A DNA stretch of 64,000 nucleotides, from positions 248,001-312,000 of the forward strand of contig CAVRTB010000002.1 of NCBI GenBank assembly GCA_963724065.1, written 5' to 3'. The translations under genes and the position numbers were made by a program. Below are positions 34,024-42,983 of this stretch, piece after piece; position 1 is the first letter of the stretch, and every line of letters starts with the position of its first letter. A model generated the notes under the pieces. That model saw only the letters and a program-made list of their open reading frames with translations, had not been told where the DNA came from and did not search any database. The DNA comes from DASRIA01 sp963724065. Its GTDB lineage: Bacteria > Actinomycetota > Thermoleophilia > Solirubrobacterales > JBBDJG01.

Positions 34024-35085
34024 ATGCGCCACCGCGTCACGCTGATCCCGGGGGACGGCATCGGGCCAGAGGTCTGCGGGGCGGCGCGCAGCGCGCTCGA
34101 CGCCACCGGAGTCGAGTTCGAGTGGGACGTCCGGGAGCTGGGAGCGAAGTCCTACGCCGCCGAGGGCCCCGCCCTGCTCGCGAATGCGATCGCCTCCGTG
34201 CGCGAGCGCGGAGCCGCGCTCAAGGGCCCGACCTCGACTCCCTCCGCCAAGGGGTTTCGCTCGATCAACATCGCACTGCGCAACGAGCTGGGCCTCTACG
34301 CGGGGATCCGGCCCGCGAGGCACTACGCCGGACTGCCGGCCCCCTTTCCCGGCGCGGACGTCGTGATCGTGCGCATGAACCAGGAGGACCTCTACGCGGG
34401 CATCGAGTACGCGCACGACGAGCCGGACGGCGCGCGCCTGCGCGAGTTCGTGCGCGAGACGCGCGGCATCGAGCTGTCGCCCGAGACCGGGATCTCGCTG
34501 AAGCCGCTGTCCGCCCCGGCTGCGGCACGGGTCGCACGACGCGCGTTCGAGTACGCACGCGCGAACGGCCGGCGGCGGGTGACCGCGGTACACAAGGCGA
34601 CGGTCATGCGGCACACCGACGGGGTGTTCCTCGAGGCGTGCCGCGAGGTCTCCCGCGCCTACCCCGACGTGGACTTCGACGACCGCCTCGTGGACAACGT
34701 CTGCCACCAGCTCGTCTCGCACCCCGAGACCTGCGACGTGCTGCTGTCGCCGATCATGTACGGGGACATCCTCTCGGACGTCGCCGCCGGGTTGGTCGGG
34801 GGGCTTGGCATGGCGCCGGGCGCGAACGTGGGCGACACAGCAGCGGTGTTCGAGGCCGTGCACGGGTCGGCGCCCAAGCACGCCGGCCATGACCGCGTGA
34901 ACCCGTTCGCGATGATGCTTTCGGGCGTGATGCTGCTGCGCCACCTCCGCGAGGACGGCGCCGCCGATCGGCTCGAGGGAGCGATTGCGGCTGTGATCGA
35001 GGAGGGGGCCGCGCTCACGTACGACCTCGGCGGGACCGCGAGCACGTCGGAGGTGGCGCGGGTGGTGGTGGCGCGCCTGGGTTAG
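34024..35085 (+). CDS. Isocitrate/isopropylmalate-type dehydrogenase (NAD-dependent IDH-like)
   Basis: A 353-residue beta-decarboxylating dehydrogenase. It has LIPGDGIGPEV at the N-terminus, the substrate loop GFRSINIALRNELGLYAGIRPA (Ser and Asn as in isocitrate dehydrogenases rather than the Leu-rich loop of isopropylmalate dehydrogenase), the catalytic Lys region VTAVHKATVMRHTDG, the metal-binding D-x3-D in MYGDILSDVAAGL, and the adenine loop HGSAPKHAGHDRVNP. NAD-dependent isocitrate or homoisocitrate dehydrogenase is most likely. ATG 34024 lies 6 nt after a TACTTT box, a leaderless pattern. Overlaps the convergent glycosyltransferase stop by 4 bp. Confidence 0.87.
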   Translation: MRHRVTLIPGDGIGPEVCGAARSALDATGVEFEWDVRELGAKSYAAEGPALLANAIASVRERGAALKGPTSTPSAKGFRSINIALRNELGLYAGIRPARHYAGLPAPFPGADVVIVRMNQEDLYAGIEYAHDEPDGARLREFVRETRGIELSPETGISLKPLSAPAAARVARRAFEYARANGRRRVTAVHKATVMRHTDGVFLEACREVSRAYPDVDFDDRLVDNVCHQLVSHPETCDVLLSPIMYGDILSDVAAGLVGGLGMAPGANVGDTAAVFEAVHGSAPKHAGHDRVNPFAMMLSGVMLLRHLREDGAADRLEGAIAAVIEEGAALTYDLGGTASTSEVARVVVARLG

Positions 35086-36237
35086 CGCGTCTCTCCGCGC
35101 AGCTTCACGTAAAGCGCCTCGAGCCGTTTCACCATCACATCGATGTCGAACTCCTCACGGCGGCGCTGCTGCCCGCGGAGGCCCATCGCTTTCGCGCGCT
35201 CGGGATCGCGCAGCAGCTCGGCGACGGCAGCCGCGAACGTCCCCGGATCCTGCGGCTCGACAAGCCGGCCGTGGACGCCGTCGTCGATCAGGTCCGGGAC
35301 CCCGCCCACGCGAGTGGCCACCACGGGCCGTGCCGCCTCCATGTACTCCATCACCGACAGCGGGCTCCCCTCGAAGTCGGACGAGCTGACGGCGATGTCG
35401 AGCGCGTCGAGCACGTCGGGAACGTCGGTGCGCACGCCCAGGAACATGACCGTGTCCTCGAGGCCCAGCTCCGCGGTCAGGTCCTCGAGCGCGAAGCGCC
35501 GGTCGCCTTCCCCGGCGATCAGGACCTTCAGCCCGGGGAACTCGGCGACCAGCGCGGCGCTCGCGCGCAGCAGCACGTCGAGCGCCTTCTGGGGGCGCAG
35601 CACGCTGACCGTGCCGATCAGGGGCGCGTCCGGCGCGATGCCCAGCTCCGCACGCACGTCGGCTCCGCTCGGGGGCGGGGGCGCCGGGATCCCGTTCGGG
35701 ATGAACATCACGTCGTGCGGGTCGATCCGCTCGATCTCGATCATGCGCCGCCGGTCCTCACGCGAGACGGCGATGAAGGCCGAGGAGCCGCGCGCGATCA
35801 CCTCGCGGTCGCCGATCCGCCGCCACGGCTTCCCCTCGAACGACCAAGTGTGCTCGTGGGCGACGATCACGGGCACCCGCGCGATGCGCCCGATCGCCGT
35901 CCCCCACAGGTTCGACCCGAACTTGTGGCTGTGCAGGACGTCGATGCGCTCCTTGCGCAGGAACCGGTAGAAGGGCCACCACGCCCATACCTGGCGGGCG
36001 GAGGTGCGCTTCAGCCCGATCACACGCACGCCCGCCTCGCTCGAGGTCCCGCAGCGCGTTGGAGACGTGGCGCTTGGAGACCGCCACGTCGAAGCGCCGG
36101 CTCGCACAGAGCGTACGCTCGAAGCGCTCGGGGTCGAGCCGTGTCGTGGTCTGGATCGCGAGCCGCTCGGCGCCGCCCGTCCCCAGGCGATCCACGAGTG
36201 TGACCACCCGCAGCTTGCCGTCGGGAGTGGGTGACAT
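35082..36237 (-). pseudogene. GT4 glycosyltransferase, frameshifted near codon 65
   Basis: The N-terminus (ATG 36237: VVTLVDRLGTGGAERLAIQT, the GT4 UDP-sugar-type start with G-G-A-E) reads in one frame to about NALRDLE. The rest (GVRVIGLKRTS, LHSHKFGSNLWGTAIG, FIPNGIP, GTVSVLRPQKALDVLLRA, SSDFEGSPLSVMEYMEAARPVVATRVGG) reads in another. At 36036-36043 the sequence contains CTCG twice in tandem; removing one copy gives a continuous product with ...RDLEAGVRVIGL. The split is therefore a 4-bp slippage duplication or a sequencing error. Otherwise all family motifs, including E-G-x-P-L-S-V-x-E-Y, are intact, so inactivation would be recent. The start is preceded by GATATT at 6 nt. If repaired, about 384 residues. 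Confidence 0.75.
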
Positions 36238-36283
36238 GCGGTCAATATCATGCCCGAACCCCCGGCGGCCGAAATACACCCCG

Positions 36284-37243
36284 ATGTCCCGCAGCTACCC
36301 AGGCTTCTTCTCCAGCGCACGCAGCTTCTCGCTCCCTGCCGGGACGCAGTTCGAGCCCGACGGCGTGCGCGGCTACTACATCGACCTGCGCGTGAAGGCC
36401 GAGGCGGCCCAGTGGCCGCACGAGTCGCTCGGAGTGCTCGAGGACCGCCTCTGGGTGCGCGTGCACCAGTGGGGGCTCGGCGCCTACGAGCGATACCTCG
36501 CGGGCGAGGGTGACGAGTGGCTTCAGAACGCGGTCGACGTCGGCGAGCACGCGCTCTCCCAACAGGTCGAGGGCGGCCCGCGCGACGGCCTGTGGCTGAA
36601 CCGCCTCCCCTACACCAAGACCTTCCAGCTCGCCGCCGGATGGCCCTCGGCGATGGCGCAGGGCGAGGGCGCGAGCCTGCTCACCCGCCTGTACCTCGCG
36701 ACGCAGGATGAGCGCTACGCCGCGGCGGCGCGGCGGGCGGTGCGCGCGATCGGCCTGCCGAGCGAGGAAGGCGGCGTCCAGGCGACGCTCGACGGGAGCC
36801 CGTGGCCCGAGGAGTATCCGACGGACCCGCCCTCGTTCGTCCTGAACGGCGGCATCTTCGCGCTCTGGGGCCTCTATGACGTGGGCACGGGGCTGCGCGA
36901 CGCGGACGCGGCAGATGCCTTCACGCGGGGCGCCGACGCGCTTGCCCGCAACCTGCATCGCTGGGACACGGGCTATTGGTCGCGCTACGACCTGTTCCCC
37001 CACCCGGTGCTGAATGTCGCCAGCTCCTTCTACCACGCACTTCACACCAGCCAGCTCGAGGCGATGAACGTGATCGCGCCGCGGCCCGAGTTCGCCGAGA
37101 CGGCCGCCCGCTTCGCGCGCTACGCGCAGTCGCGTACGAGTCGCAACCGGGCGTTCGCGCGCAAGGTCGTGTTCCGCCTCGCCGTGCCCCGCAACGAGTT
37201 CATGTCGAAGCGCATGCAGCGGCTGCGCCCGCGCGCGGCGTGA
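36284..37243 (+). CDS. D-glucuronyl C5-epimerase C-terminal-domain protein
   Basis: About 319 residues from ATG 36284. The whole protein matches the catalytic part of heparan-sulfate glucuronyl C5-epimerase (GLCE_C). It has GVRGYYIDLRVKAE at residue 28, the (alpha/alpha)-barrel motif GWPSAMAQGEGASLLTRLY (about 119-137), FVLNGGIFALWGLYD (about 185-199) and YWSRYDLF...SSFYHALHTSQL (about 231-258), which carries the conserved Tyr residues. This enzyme class converts glucuronate to iduronate, or a like uronate, within a polymer. There is no signal peptide, so it would act inside the cell. Its stop overlaps the deacetylase start (GTGA at 37240-37243). Confidence 0.85.
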   Translation: MSRSYPGFFSSARSFSLPAGTQFEPDGVRGYYIDLRVKAEAAQWPHESLGVLEDRLWVRVHQWGLGAYERYLAGEGDEWLQNAVDVGEHALSQQVEGGPRDGLWLNRLPYTKTFQLAAGWPSAMAQGEGASLLTRLYLATQDERYAAAARRAVRAIGLPSEEGGVQATLDGSPWPEEYPTDPPSFVLNGGIFALWGLYDVGTGLRDADAADAFTRGADALARNLHRWDTGYWSRYDLFPHPVLNVASSFYHALHTSQLEAMNVIAPRPEFAETAARFARYAQSRTSRNRAFARKVVFRLAVPRNEFMSKRMQRLRPRAA

Positions 37244-38223
37244 GCGACGTACTCGTCCTCTGCTACCACGCGGTCAGCCCACGCTGGCCCGCGGACCTCT
37301 CGGTCACTCCCGAGGCGTTCGAGCGCCAGCTCGAGCTGCTGACGCGCCGTGGCTACCGCGGCGCGACCTTCCACGAAGCCGTGACGGCGCCGCCCGCGAA
37401 ACGCACGATGGTCGTCACGTTCGATGACGCCTATCTGTCGCTGCTCGAGCTCGGTAAGCCGATCCTCGACCGGCTCGGCATCCCGGCGACCGTGTTCGTC
37501 CCGACCGACTACCCGGAGCGCGACGGCCCGATGGCCTGGCCGGGCATCGAGCAGTGGATCGCCACGGAGCACGAGCCGGAGCTTCGCCCGATGACCTGGG
37601 CCCAGGTCGCCGGCCTCGCCGAGGCGGGCTGGGAGATCGGCTCGCACACCTGCTCGCACCCCCACCTCACGCGGATCGACGATCTCACGCTCGATCGCGA
37701 GATGACCGCGTCGCGCGCGCAGTGCGAGCGGCAGCTCGGGCGCCCGTGCCGCACGATCGCCTATCCGTACGGCGACTATGACGCCCGCGTGATCGCGGCG
37801 GCGGCGCGCGCGGGATACGAGGCGGCATGCACCCTGCCCGCGCGCTTTCACGCCGCGCGGCCGCTCGAGTGGCCGCGGGTCGGCGTGTACCACGGCGACG
37901 ACGAGCGGCGCTTTAGGATGAAAGTGTCGCCGGGGATTCGCCGCGCCCGTGCTTCACGAGCGTGGAGCGCGCTCGACCGCGCCCGCCGCGCGCTCAAGCG
38001 AGACGCGCGCACGCGGACTGCGCTGGAACTTCGCGTCTGCGGGGTCGCCCACCCGGAGGGTAATGACCTTGCCGTGCAGCGTGGCGGTCCGCCGCTCGCC
38101 TCGAACCGCGAACTGCGAACCGCCGGCTGCGAGACCGCGAACTACTTCCCGATCCGCACGCGCACCACGTTCGAGCGGCCCACGCCGGGCACGAAGGCCC
38201 GCAGCTTCAGCGTCCCCGAGTGA
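37240..38223 (+). CDS. Polysaccharide deacetylase (NodB/CE4-type)
   Basis: From GTG 37240 the product is about 327 residues. CE4 motifs are complete: VLVLCYHAVS at the start, TFDD at 60-63 (metal-binding Asp and base), H-x3-H at 136-140 (SHTCSHPHL), and RTIAYPYGDYD near 165. It should remove N- or O-acetyl groups from sugars. After about residue 245 (ASRAWSALDRARRALKRD), where relatives normally end, there are about 80 extra residues of low likeness. The last 82 bp overlap the convergent beta-helix gene, so the natural stop may have been lost. Translationally coupled to the C5-epimerase. Confidence 0.87.
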   Translation: MSDVLVLCYHAVSPRWPADLSVTPEAFERQLELLTRRGYRGATFHEAVTAPPAKRTMVVTFDDAYLSLLELGKPILDRLGIPATVFVPTDYPERDGPMAWPGIEQWIATEHEPELRPMTWAQVAGLAEAGWEIGSHTCSHPHLTRIDDLTLDREMTASRAQCERQLGRPCRTIAYPYGDYDARVIAAAARAGYEAACTLPARFHAARPLEWPRVGVYHGDDERRFRMKVSPGIRRARASRAWSALDRARRALKRDARTRTALELRVCGVAHPEGNDLAVQRGGPPLASNRELRTAGCETANYFPIRTRTTFERPTPGTKARSFSVPE

Positions 38224-39575
38224 CGCCGCACACGGGTCTTGCCGAACCGGCGCGCCGCGCTACCCGCCTTGCCGAGCCGTGGCGTGGCCGTGTAGCGCAC
38301 GCCGTGCAGCTCCATGGTGCCGACCCGGCGCCACTTGTTCCCGCGGCGGACCTTGAGGATCGCCTTGGTGGATGCCGATGCCCGCGCCGCGGCGGACCTG
38401 ACCTTCGCCCGCAGGCGTAGGTGGCCGCCGGGCCAGATCGACCGCGTGTTGGCGCGCAGCCGCACCGGGCTGCGCTTCTTGGCCTTTCTGCTCTGTGGCG
38501 CCAGCGTCGCGGCGAAGTTCAGGCATGGGCTGCCCGGGCGCAGCCTGAAGTCCTTCCCCCCGCGGTCGACGAAGTCGGGGTCGGTCACCAGGTTCCCGAC
38601 CACCGAAACCCCGAGGCCGGGCTGGATGCCGCCCGGATTGCCCGCGTGACGCGTGCTCCAGACGCAGTTGCGCCGGGCCGTGTTGCCCCCGCCGCTCAGC
38701 TCCCAGTCCTCGATGTTGTAGCGCACGGCCGGGTTGGAGATCACGTTGTTCTCGACGACGTTGTTCGCGGACTCGCGCGAGAAGATCACGCCCTGCCCGT
38801 TGCCGTCGATCACGTTGCGGGCGACGTACGTGCCCTGCGCGTCCGGGAACAGCTGCACGCCCCGGTCCGCGTTGTCGTAGATCCAGTTTTCGGTGATGCG
38901 CGCTCCATCGGAGGCCTCGACGTAAATTCCGTGGTGGTGGTTCGTCGGAGGCAGCTCGCCGCAGTTGTGGATGCGGTTCCGCTCGATCACCGTGCCCCGC
39001 GCACGCCCGTAGCCGTCACTACCGAGCACGAAGCAGATAGTCGTGTTGTGGTTCGTGATGTCGTTGTCCCGGAACACGATCCCGTCGCCGTTGACGGTCG
39101 GGCTCGGCAGGTTGTCGGCGCTGCGACCGTCGAGGTCCAACTGCGTGAACACGATGTTGTTGGCCTGGTCGGCAACGTGGATGCGGCCGAGCACGGTGGC
39201 GCGCTCGCCCGGATAGCTCGTGACCGTGGTCGGCGCCGGGCCGTTCCCGCCCCGCGTGATCCTGGCGTCGCCCTGATAGATGCCGGCGCGCAGACAGCCG
39301 GTCTGTCCCGGCTTGAGCGAGTTCGCCAGGTGCTCGAACGTCGCATAGGGCTGATCGGCGCTGCCGGAGTACGCGTCCGACCCGAGCGGCGAGGCGACCT
39401 TTTCGCACGCAGCGGCGCCCGTCGCGGTGGCTCCGAAAGCCACGAAGACGCAGACGACGGCCGCGAGGGCGGCCATGAGCCTGGACTGCAACGCGATCGA
39501 CTCCCTTCTCGCGCCCAACAGACGACGCGGAATCCTAATTGCATTGGTATTGAGGTGCTGCCTGTGGAATTTCAT
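38142..39575 (-). CDS. Secreted right-handed parallel beta-helix protein, paralogue 1
   Basis: About 477 residues from ATG 39575 (AAGG site); the frame runs on to 39626. A signal peptide covers about 1-55 (MAALAAVVCVFVAFGATATG). The mature protein starts CEKVASPLGSDAYSGSADQPYATFEHL, the usual N-cap of pectate-lyase-like helices, followed by PbH1 rungs (IVFRDNDITNHNTTICFVLG, TVIERNRIHNCG, RITENWIYDNADRGVQLFP, YVARNVIDGNGQGVIF, VVENNVISNP). A basic C-terminal beta domain (about 350-477) follows. Beta-helix proteins include polysaccharide lyases and alginate C5-epimerases; no catalytic set can be assigned. The 3' end overlaps the deacetylase gene by 82 bp. Confidence 0.8.
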   Translation of the reverse strand: MKFHRQHLNTNAIRIPRRLLGARRESIALQSRLMAALAAVVCVFVAFGATATGAAACEKVASPLGSDAYSGSADQPYATFEHLANSLKPGQTGCLRAGIYQGDARITRGGNGPAPTTVTSYPGERATVLGRIHVADQANNIVFTQLDLDGRSADNLPSPTVNGDGIVFRDNDITNHNTTICFVLGSDGYGRARGTVIERNRIHNCGELPPTNHHHGIYVEASDGARITENWIYDNADRGVQLFPDAQGTYVARNVIDGNGQGVIFSRESANNVVENNVISNPAVRYNIEDWELSGGGNTARRNCVWSTRHAGNPGGIQPGLGVSVVGNLVTDPDFVDRGGKDFRLRPGSPCLNFAATLAPQSRKAKKRSPVRLRANTRSIWPGGHLRLRAKVRSAAARASASTKAILKVRRGNKWRRVGTMELHGVRYTATPRLGKAGSAARRFGKTRVRRHSGTLKLRAFVPGVGRSNVVRVRIGK

Positions 39576-39779
39576 CCTTGGGTCTCCCCCCGAAGTCGCT
39601 TTCGAGGTTCCCATCGGCGGCCTCACGCATGGCCCTCAAGGGCTGCAATGGGCTGCTCATGGGTTGTCGGAATGCGCACATGGCCAGATGCCGAAAATGG
39701 CGGCGCCGCGGCCTTTGCGACCGGCCGCGGCGCTGCCCCCTGCCCATTTCTCAGGCGCCTCTCATGTGTCCCGGGCGGA

Positions 39780-41264
39780 CTAGCGTCGTGCGCCCGTGCG
39801 CTGCTTGACGCGCTTGCGTTGCGCCCTGGCCGCCGCTTCGACGTCCCGCACGCGCCTCACGGACACCGCGTCGGCGTCCAGCTGGCCGGCGCTGTCGTAG
39901 GCCCTCGCGGTGACCGTGTGGCGCCCGTAGCCGATCCCGCGCACCCGCCAGCTCTCCTGGTATGGAGCCGACGTGTCGCGGTCCACGAGCTTCCTGTCGA
40001 CGTAGAAGTCGACGCGCGCGACCTTCTTGTCGTCCTTCGCCGTCGCGGTCATCCGCAACCTGCCGGAGAACAGCGACCCGTTGCCGGGCGCGGTGATCTC
40101 CACCCGCGGCGGAGCGTCCGTGTCCTGCCCCGGGACCGGCGCGGGCGAGGGACCCGGCTGTGGCGCCGGGCCGGGCTGCGGCGCCGGTGGGGGGCTCGGC
40201 TGCGGCTGTGGAGCCGGGGCCGGCGGGGTCCCGCCTCCGGCGAGCAGGACGGCGCACGGGGCGGCACTCCCGAGGCGGAAGTCCTTGGCCGTCCGGTCAG
40301 CGAACTGCGGGTCCGCGATCAGGTTCCCCACGGAGGTGAAGTCCGGGTTCACCATGATCCCGCCGCCACGCGCGTACGAGTCGGTGCGCGTCGTCCACAC
40401 GCAGTTGCTGCGCGCGACGTTGCCCGAGCCCGTCAGCTCCCAGTCCTCGATGTTCCATCGGAGCACCGAATTGGAGATGACGTTGTGCTCGACGACGTTT
40501 CCGGCGGACACACGCGCGAAGCTCACGCCCTGCCCGTTGCCGTCGATCACGTTGCGCGCGATGTACGCGCGCTGCGAGTCGGGGAACAGCTGCACGCCCC
40601 GGTCCGCGTTGTCGTAGATCCAGTTGTCGGTCACGCGAAGGTCGTCCGCGCGCTCGACGTAGATACCGTGCTCGTGGTTGTTGGCGGGCAGCCGCCCGCA
40701 GTCGTGGATCCGGTTGCGCTCGATCGTGTTGCGAACGGCGCGACCGTAGTCGCTCGAGCCGAGCAGGAAACAGATCGCCGTGTGGTGATAGTTCGTGACG
40801 TCGTTGTCCCTGAACGTCACGTCGTCTCCGTAGACACTCGGGCTCGGCAGGTTGTCGCTGTTGCGACCGTCGAGGTTGAGCTCCTCGACCACCACGAAGT
40901 TCGCGGAGTCCTTGACCCGGAACCGGCCGCGGACGCTCGCCCGCTCGCCCGGATGGCTCGACAGCGTGACCGGCGAGCCGGCGCCGCCGCCCTTCGAGAT
41001 CGTCACGTTCTGCTCGTACGTGCCGGCCCGCAGGCACCCGGTCTGTCCGGGAGCGAGCGAGTCGACCAGCTTCTGTGCGGTCCGATAGGGACTCGCGGCA
41101 CTACCCGCCGCGGAGTCCGAGCCGGACGGTGACGCGACCCTGTCACACGAGGTCGCGGCGGGGCTGTTCCCCGCGATTGCCGCGACCATGACGGTCGCGA
41201 TTGCGATTGCGCCGGCCATCATGCGCCCGCGCATAGGCATCCTGCCTTTGATTCCGCTTGCCAT
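39780..41264 (-). CDS. Secreted right-handed parallel beta-helix protein, paralogue 2
   Basis: About 494 residues from ATG 41264, which has an AGGGAGGG site 5 nt upstream. A signal peptide (MMAGAIAIATVMVAAIAG) precedes a helix domain closely related to the next gene downstream: the rungs VTFRDNDVTNYHHTAICFLLG, NTIERNRIHDCGRLPANNHEHG and RVTDNWIYDNADRGVQLFP match almost rung for rung. The C-terminus differs: a long Pro/Gln/Ala linker (about 355-395) and an Ig-like domain (PRVEITAPGNGSLFSGRLRMT ... VDFYVDRKLVDRDT), often a carbohydrate or wall attachment module. This suggests tandem duplication followed by domain exchange. It lies 206 bp from the divergent flippase gene. Confidence 0.8.
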   Translation of the reverse strand: MASGIKGRMPMRGRMMAGAIAIATVMVAAIAGNSPAATSCDRVASPSGSDSAAGSAASPYRTAQKLVDSLAPGQTGCLRAGTYEQNVTISKGGGAGSPVTLSSHPGERASVRGRFRVKDSANFVVVEELNLDGRNSDNLPSPSVYGDDVTFRDNDVTNYHHTAICFLLGSSDYGRAVRNTIERNRIHDCGRLPANNHEHGIYVERADDLRVTDNWIYDNADRGVQLFPDSQRAYIARNVIDGNGQGVSFARVSAGNVVEHNVISNSVLRWNIEDWELTGSGNVARSNCVWTTRTDSYARGGGIMVNPDFTSVGNLIADPQFADRTAKDFRLGSAAPCAVLLAGGGTPPAPAPQPQPSPPPAPQPGPAPQPGPSPAPVPGQDTDAPPRVEITAPGNGSLFSGRLRMTATAKDDKKVARVDFYVDRKLVDRDTSAPYQESWRVRGIGYGRHTVTARAYDSAGQLDADAVSVRRVRDVEAAARAQRKRVKQRTGARR

Positions 41265-41470
41265 TACAGCCCTCCCTGGCTTGTTTCGCGTGCCCTCCCA
41301 GGCACGCCGGCAATGACCATGCACTCGGAGAGGACGGCGCAGGTCTTGAGCCTGGAAGGGTCCATACGTGGACGGTTGTGCGAACAGTGGATCGGCGCCG
41401 CCGGTACGCTGCGCCCAGCAATCCCGCTCCCCTTCAGGGATGCGGCCGATCCCGCCGATGTGAGCCAGTG

Positions 41471-42970
41471 ATGCCCCCGGCCAGTGGAACCCGCCAGCCC
41501 GACGGGGGCGACACGATCAAGCGCAATACCGCCTTCGCGCTCGCCGCCCAGCTCGCGACCGCGGGATTCACGGCGATCCTGACGATCTTCCTGGTGCGTC
41601 AGCTCGGCCCGGAGGACTACGGTGTCTTCGCCCTCGCGCTGAGCGTCGCGTCGCTCGTCTTCCTCCCTGCCGACTTCGGCATCTCGCAGTCCACGGCGCG
41701 CTACGTGGCCGAGCATCGCGGCGACGAGGACGCGATCACGCGCGTGCTGGCCGACGGCCTGAAGCTCAAGCTGATCGCCTCGGGCGCGATCTGCGTGCTG
41801 CTGTTCGCGGTCGCGGGCCCGATCTCGAACGCCTATGACACGCCGGAGATGGTCTGGCCGCTGCGCGGCGTCGCACTCGCCGTGCTCGGCCAGAGCATCG
41901 TCGGCTTCTATCGCACCGCCTTCGAGGCGCTCGGGCGCGTGTCGCTCACGCTGCGCCTGATCGCGGCCGAGAGCGCGGTCGAGGCGGGAGCGAGCATCGC
42001 GCTGGTCCTGCTCGGCGCCGGCGTGACGGGCGCGGCCTTCGGGCGCGCGATCGGGTACGGCTTCGGCGCGCTCTTCGCATTCGTGCTGATCGCGCGCTCG
42101 GTCAACCGCCGCACGCTGTCGCTGCGCGGCAACCCGAGCGGGCGCGTGCGCGACATCGCGCGCTACGCAGGCGCGCTTCTGCTGATCGACGCGGTCTTCG
42201 CCGTGATCACGCAGATCGACATCCTCCTGATCGGGGCGATCCTCGGCACGACGGCGGTCGGCGTCTTCCAGGCCCCGGCGAAGCTGATCACCTTCCTGCA
42301 CTACCCCGGGCTCGCGCTCTCTGCGGGCATCTCGCCGCGCCTGTCGCGCGGAGGCGGGGGCCCGAACGTGGGCGCCTTCCAGGCGGGCATCCGGTACCTG
42401 ATGATCCTCCAGGCGGTGATGGTCGTCCCGGTCGTTGTGTGGGCGGGGCCACTCGTCGAGGTGATCCTGGGGACCGGCTTCGAGGAGTCCGCCGACGTCC
42501 TGCGGGCGCTGGCGCCGCTGATCTACCTCTTCGGCCTCGCACCGCTGGTGTCCGTGGGGGTGAACTACCTCGGCGAGGCCCGGCGCCGCATCCCCGTCGC
42601 GGTCGCGGCGCTGGTCGTCAACTTCGTCGTCTCGATCGTGCTCCTGAACGAGATCGGCGTGGTCGGGAGCGCGATCGGCGCGGACGCCGCGTACCTCATA
42701 TATGTCCCGGCGCACTTCTGGATCTGCAAGCAGCTGATCGGCCTGCAGGTGCGCCCGATCGCCGTCACGTTCGCACGCACGGCGATCGCCGCGGGCGCGA
42801 TGGCGATCGTGATGATGGGCTTCGGCACGGAGGACCTGACGGTGCTGGACTGGCTGGCCGGCGGCGCCAGCGGCATCGCGACCTACTGCGTCTGCCTGCT
42901 GCTCACCGGCGAGGTGAGCCGCACCGAGCTGCTGTCGATCCGGCGCGCGCTCGCACATCGTGCCGGGTAG
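41471..42970 (+). CDS. Oligosaccharide flippase (Wzx-like, MOP superfamily)
   Basis: About 499 residues from ATG 41471 with roughly 12-14 hydrophobic segments. It opens with TIKRNTAFALAAQLATAGFTAILTIFLVRQLGPEDYGVFAL, a typical start of polysaccharide-type MOP flippases, and shows LPADFGISQSTARYVAEHRG and a mid-protein DAVFAVITQIDILLIGAILG. Flippases of this family move undecaprenyl-linked oligosaccharides to the outer face of the membrane, feeding Wzy polymerases like the two encoded here. GTG 41468 is a near-identical alternative start. A glycosyltransferase follows 13 bp later, so the two form an operon. Confidence 0.87.
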   Translation: MPPASGTRQPDGGDTIKRNTAFALAAQLATAGFTAILTIFLVRQLGPEDYGVFALALSVASLVFLPADFGISQSTARYVAEHRGDEDAITRVLADGLKLKLIASGAICVLLFAVAGPISNAYDTPEMVWPLRGVALAVLGQSIVGFYRTAFEALGRVSLTLRLIAAESAVEAGASIALVLLGAGVTGAAFGRAIGYGFGALFAFVLIARSVNRRTLSLRGNPSGRVRDIARYAGALLLIDAVFAVITQIDILLIGAILGTTAVGVFQAPAKLITFLHYPGLALSAGISPRLSRGGGGPNVGAFQAGIRYLMILQAVMVVPVVVWAGPLVEVILGTGFEESADVLRALAPLIYLFGLAPLVSVGVNYLGEARRRIPVAVAALVVNFVVSIVLLNEIGVVGSAIGADAAYLIYVPAHFWICKQLIGLQVRPIAVTFARTAIAAGAMAIVMMGFGTEDLTVLDWLAGGASGIATYCVCLLLTGEVSRTELLSIRRALAHRAG

Positions 42971-42983
42971 CTACGGTGCTCCG

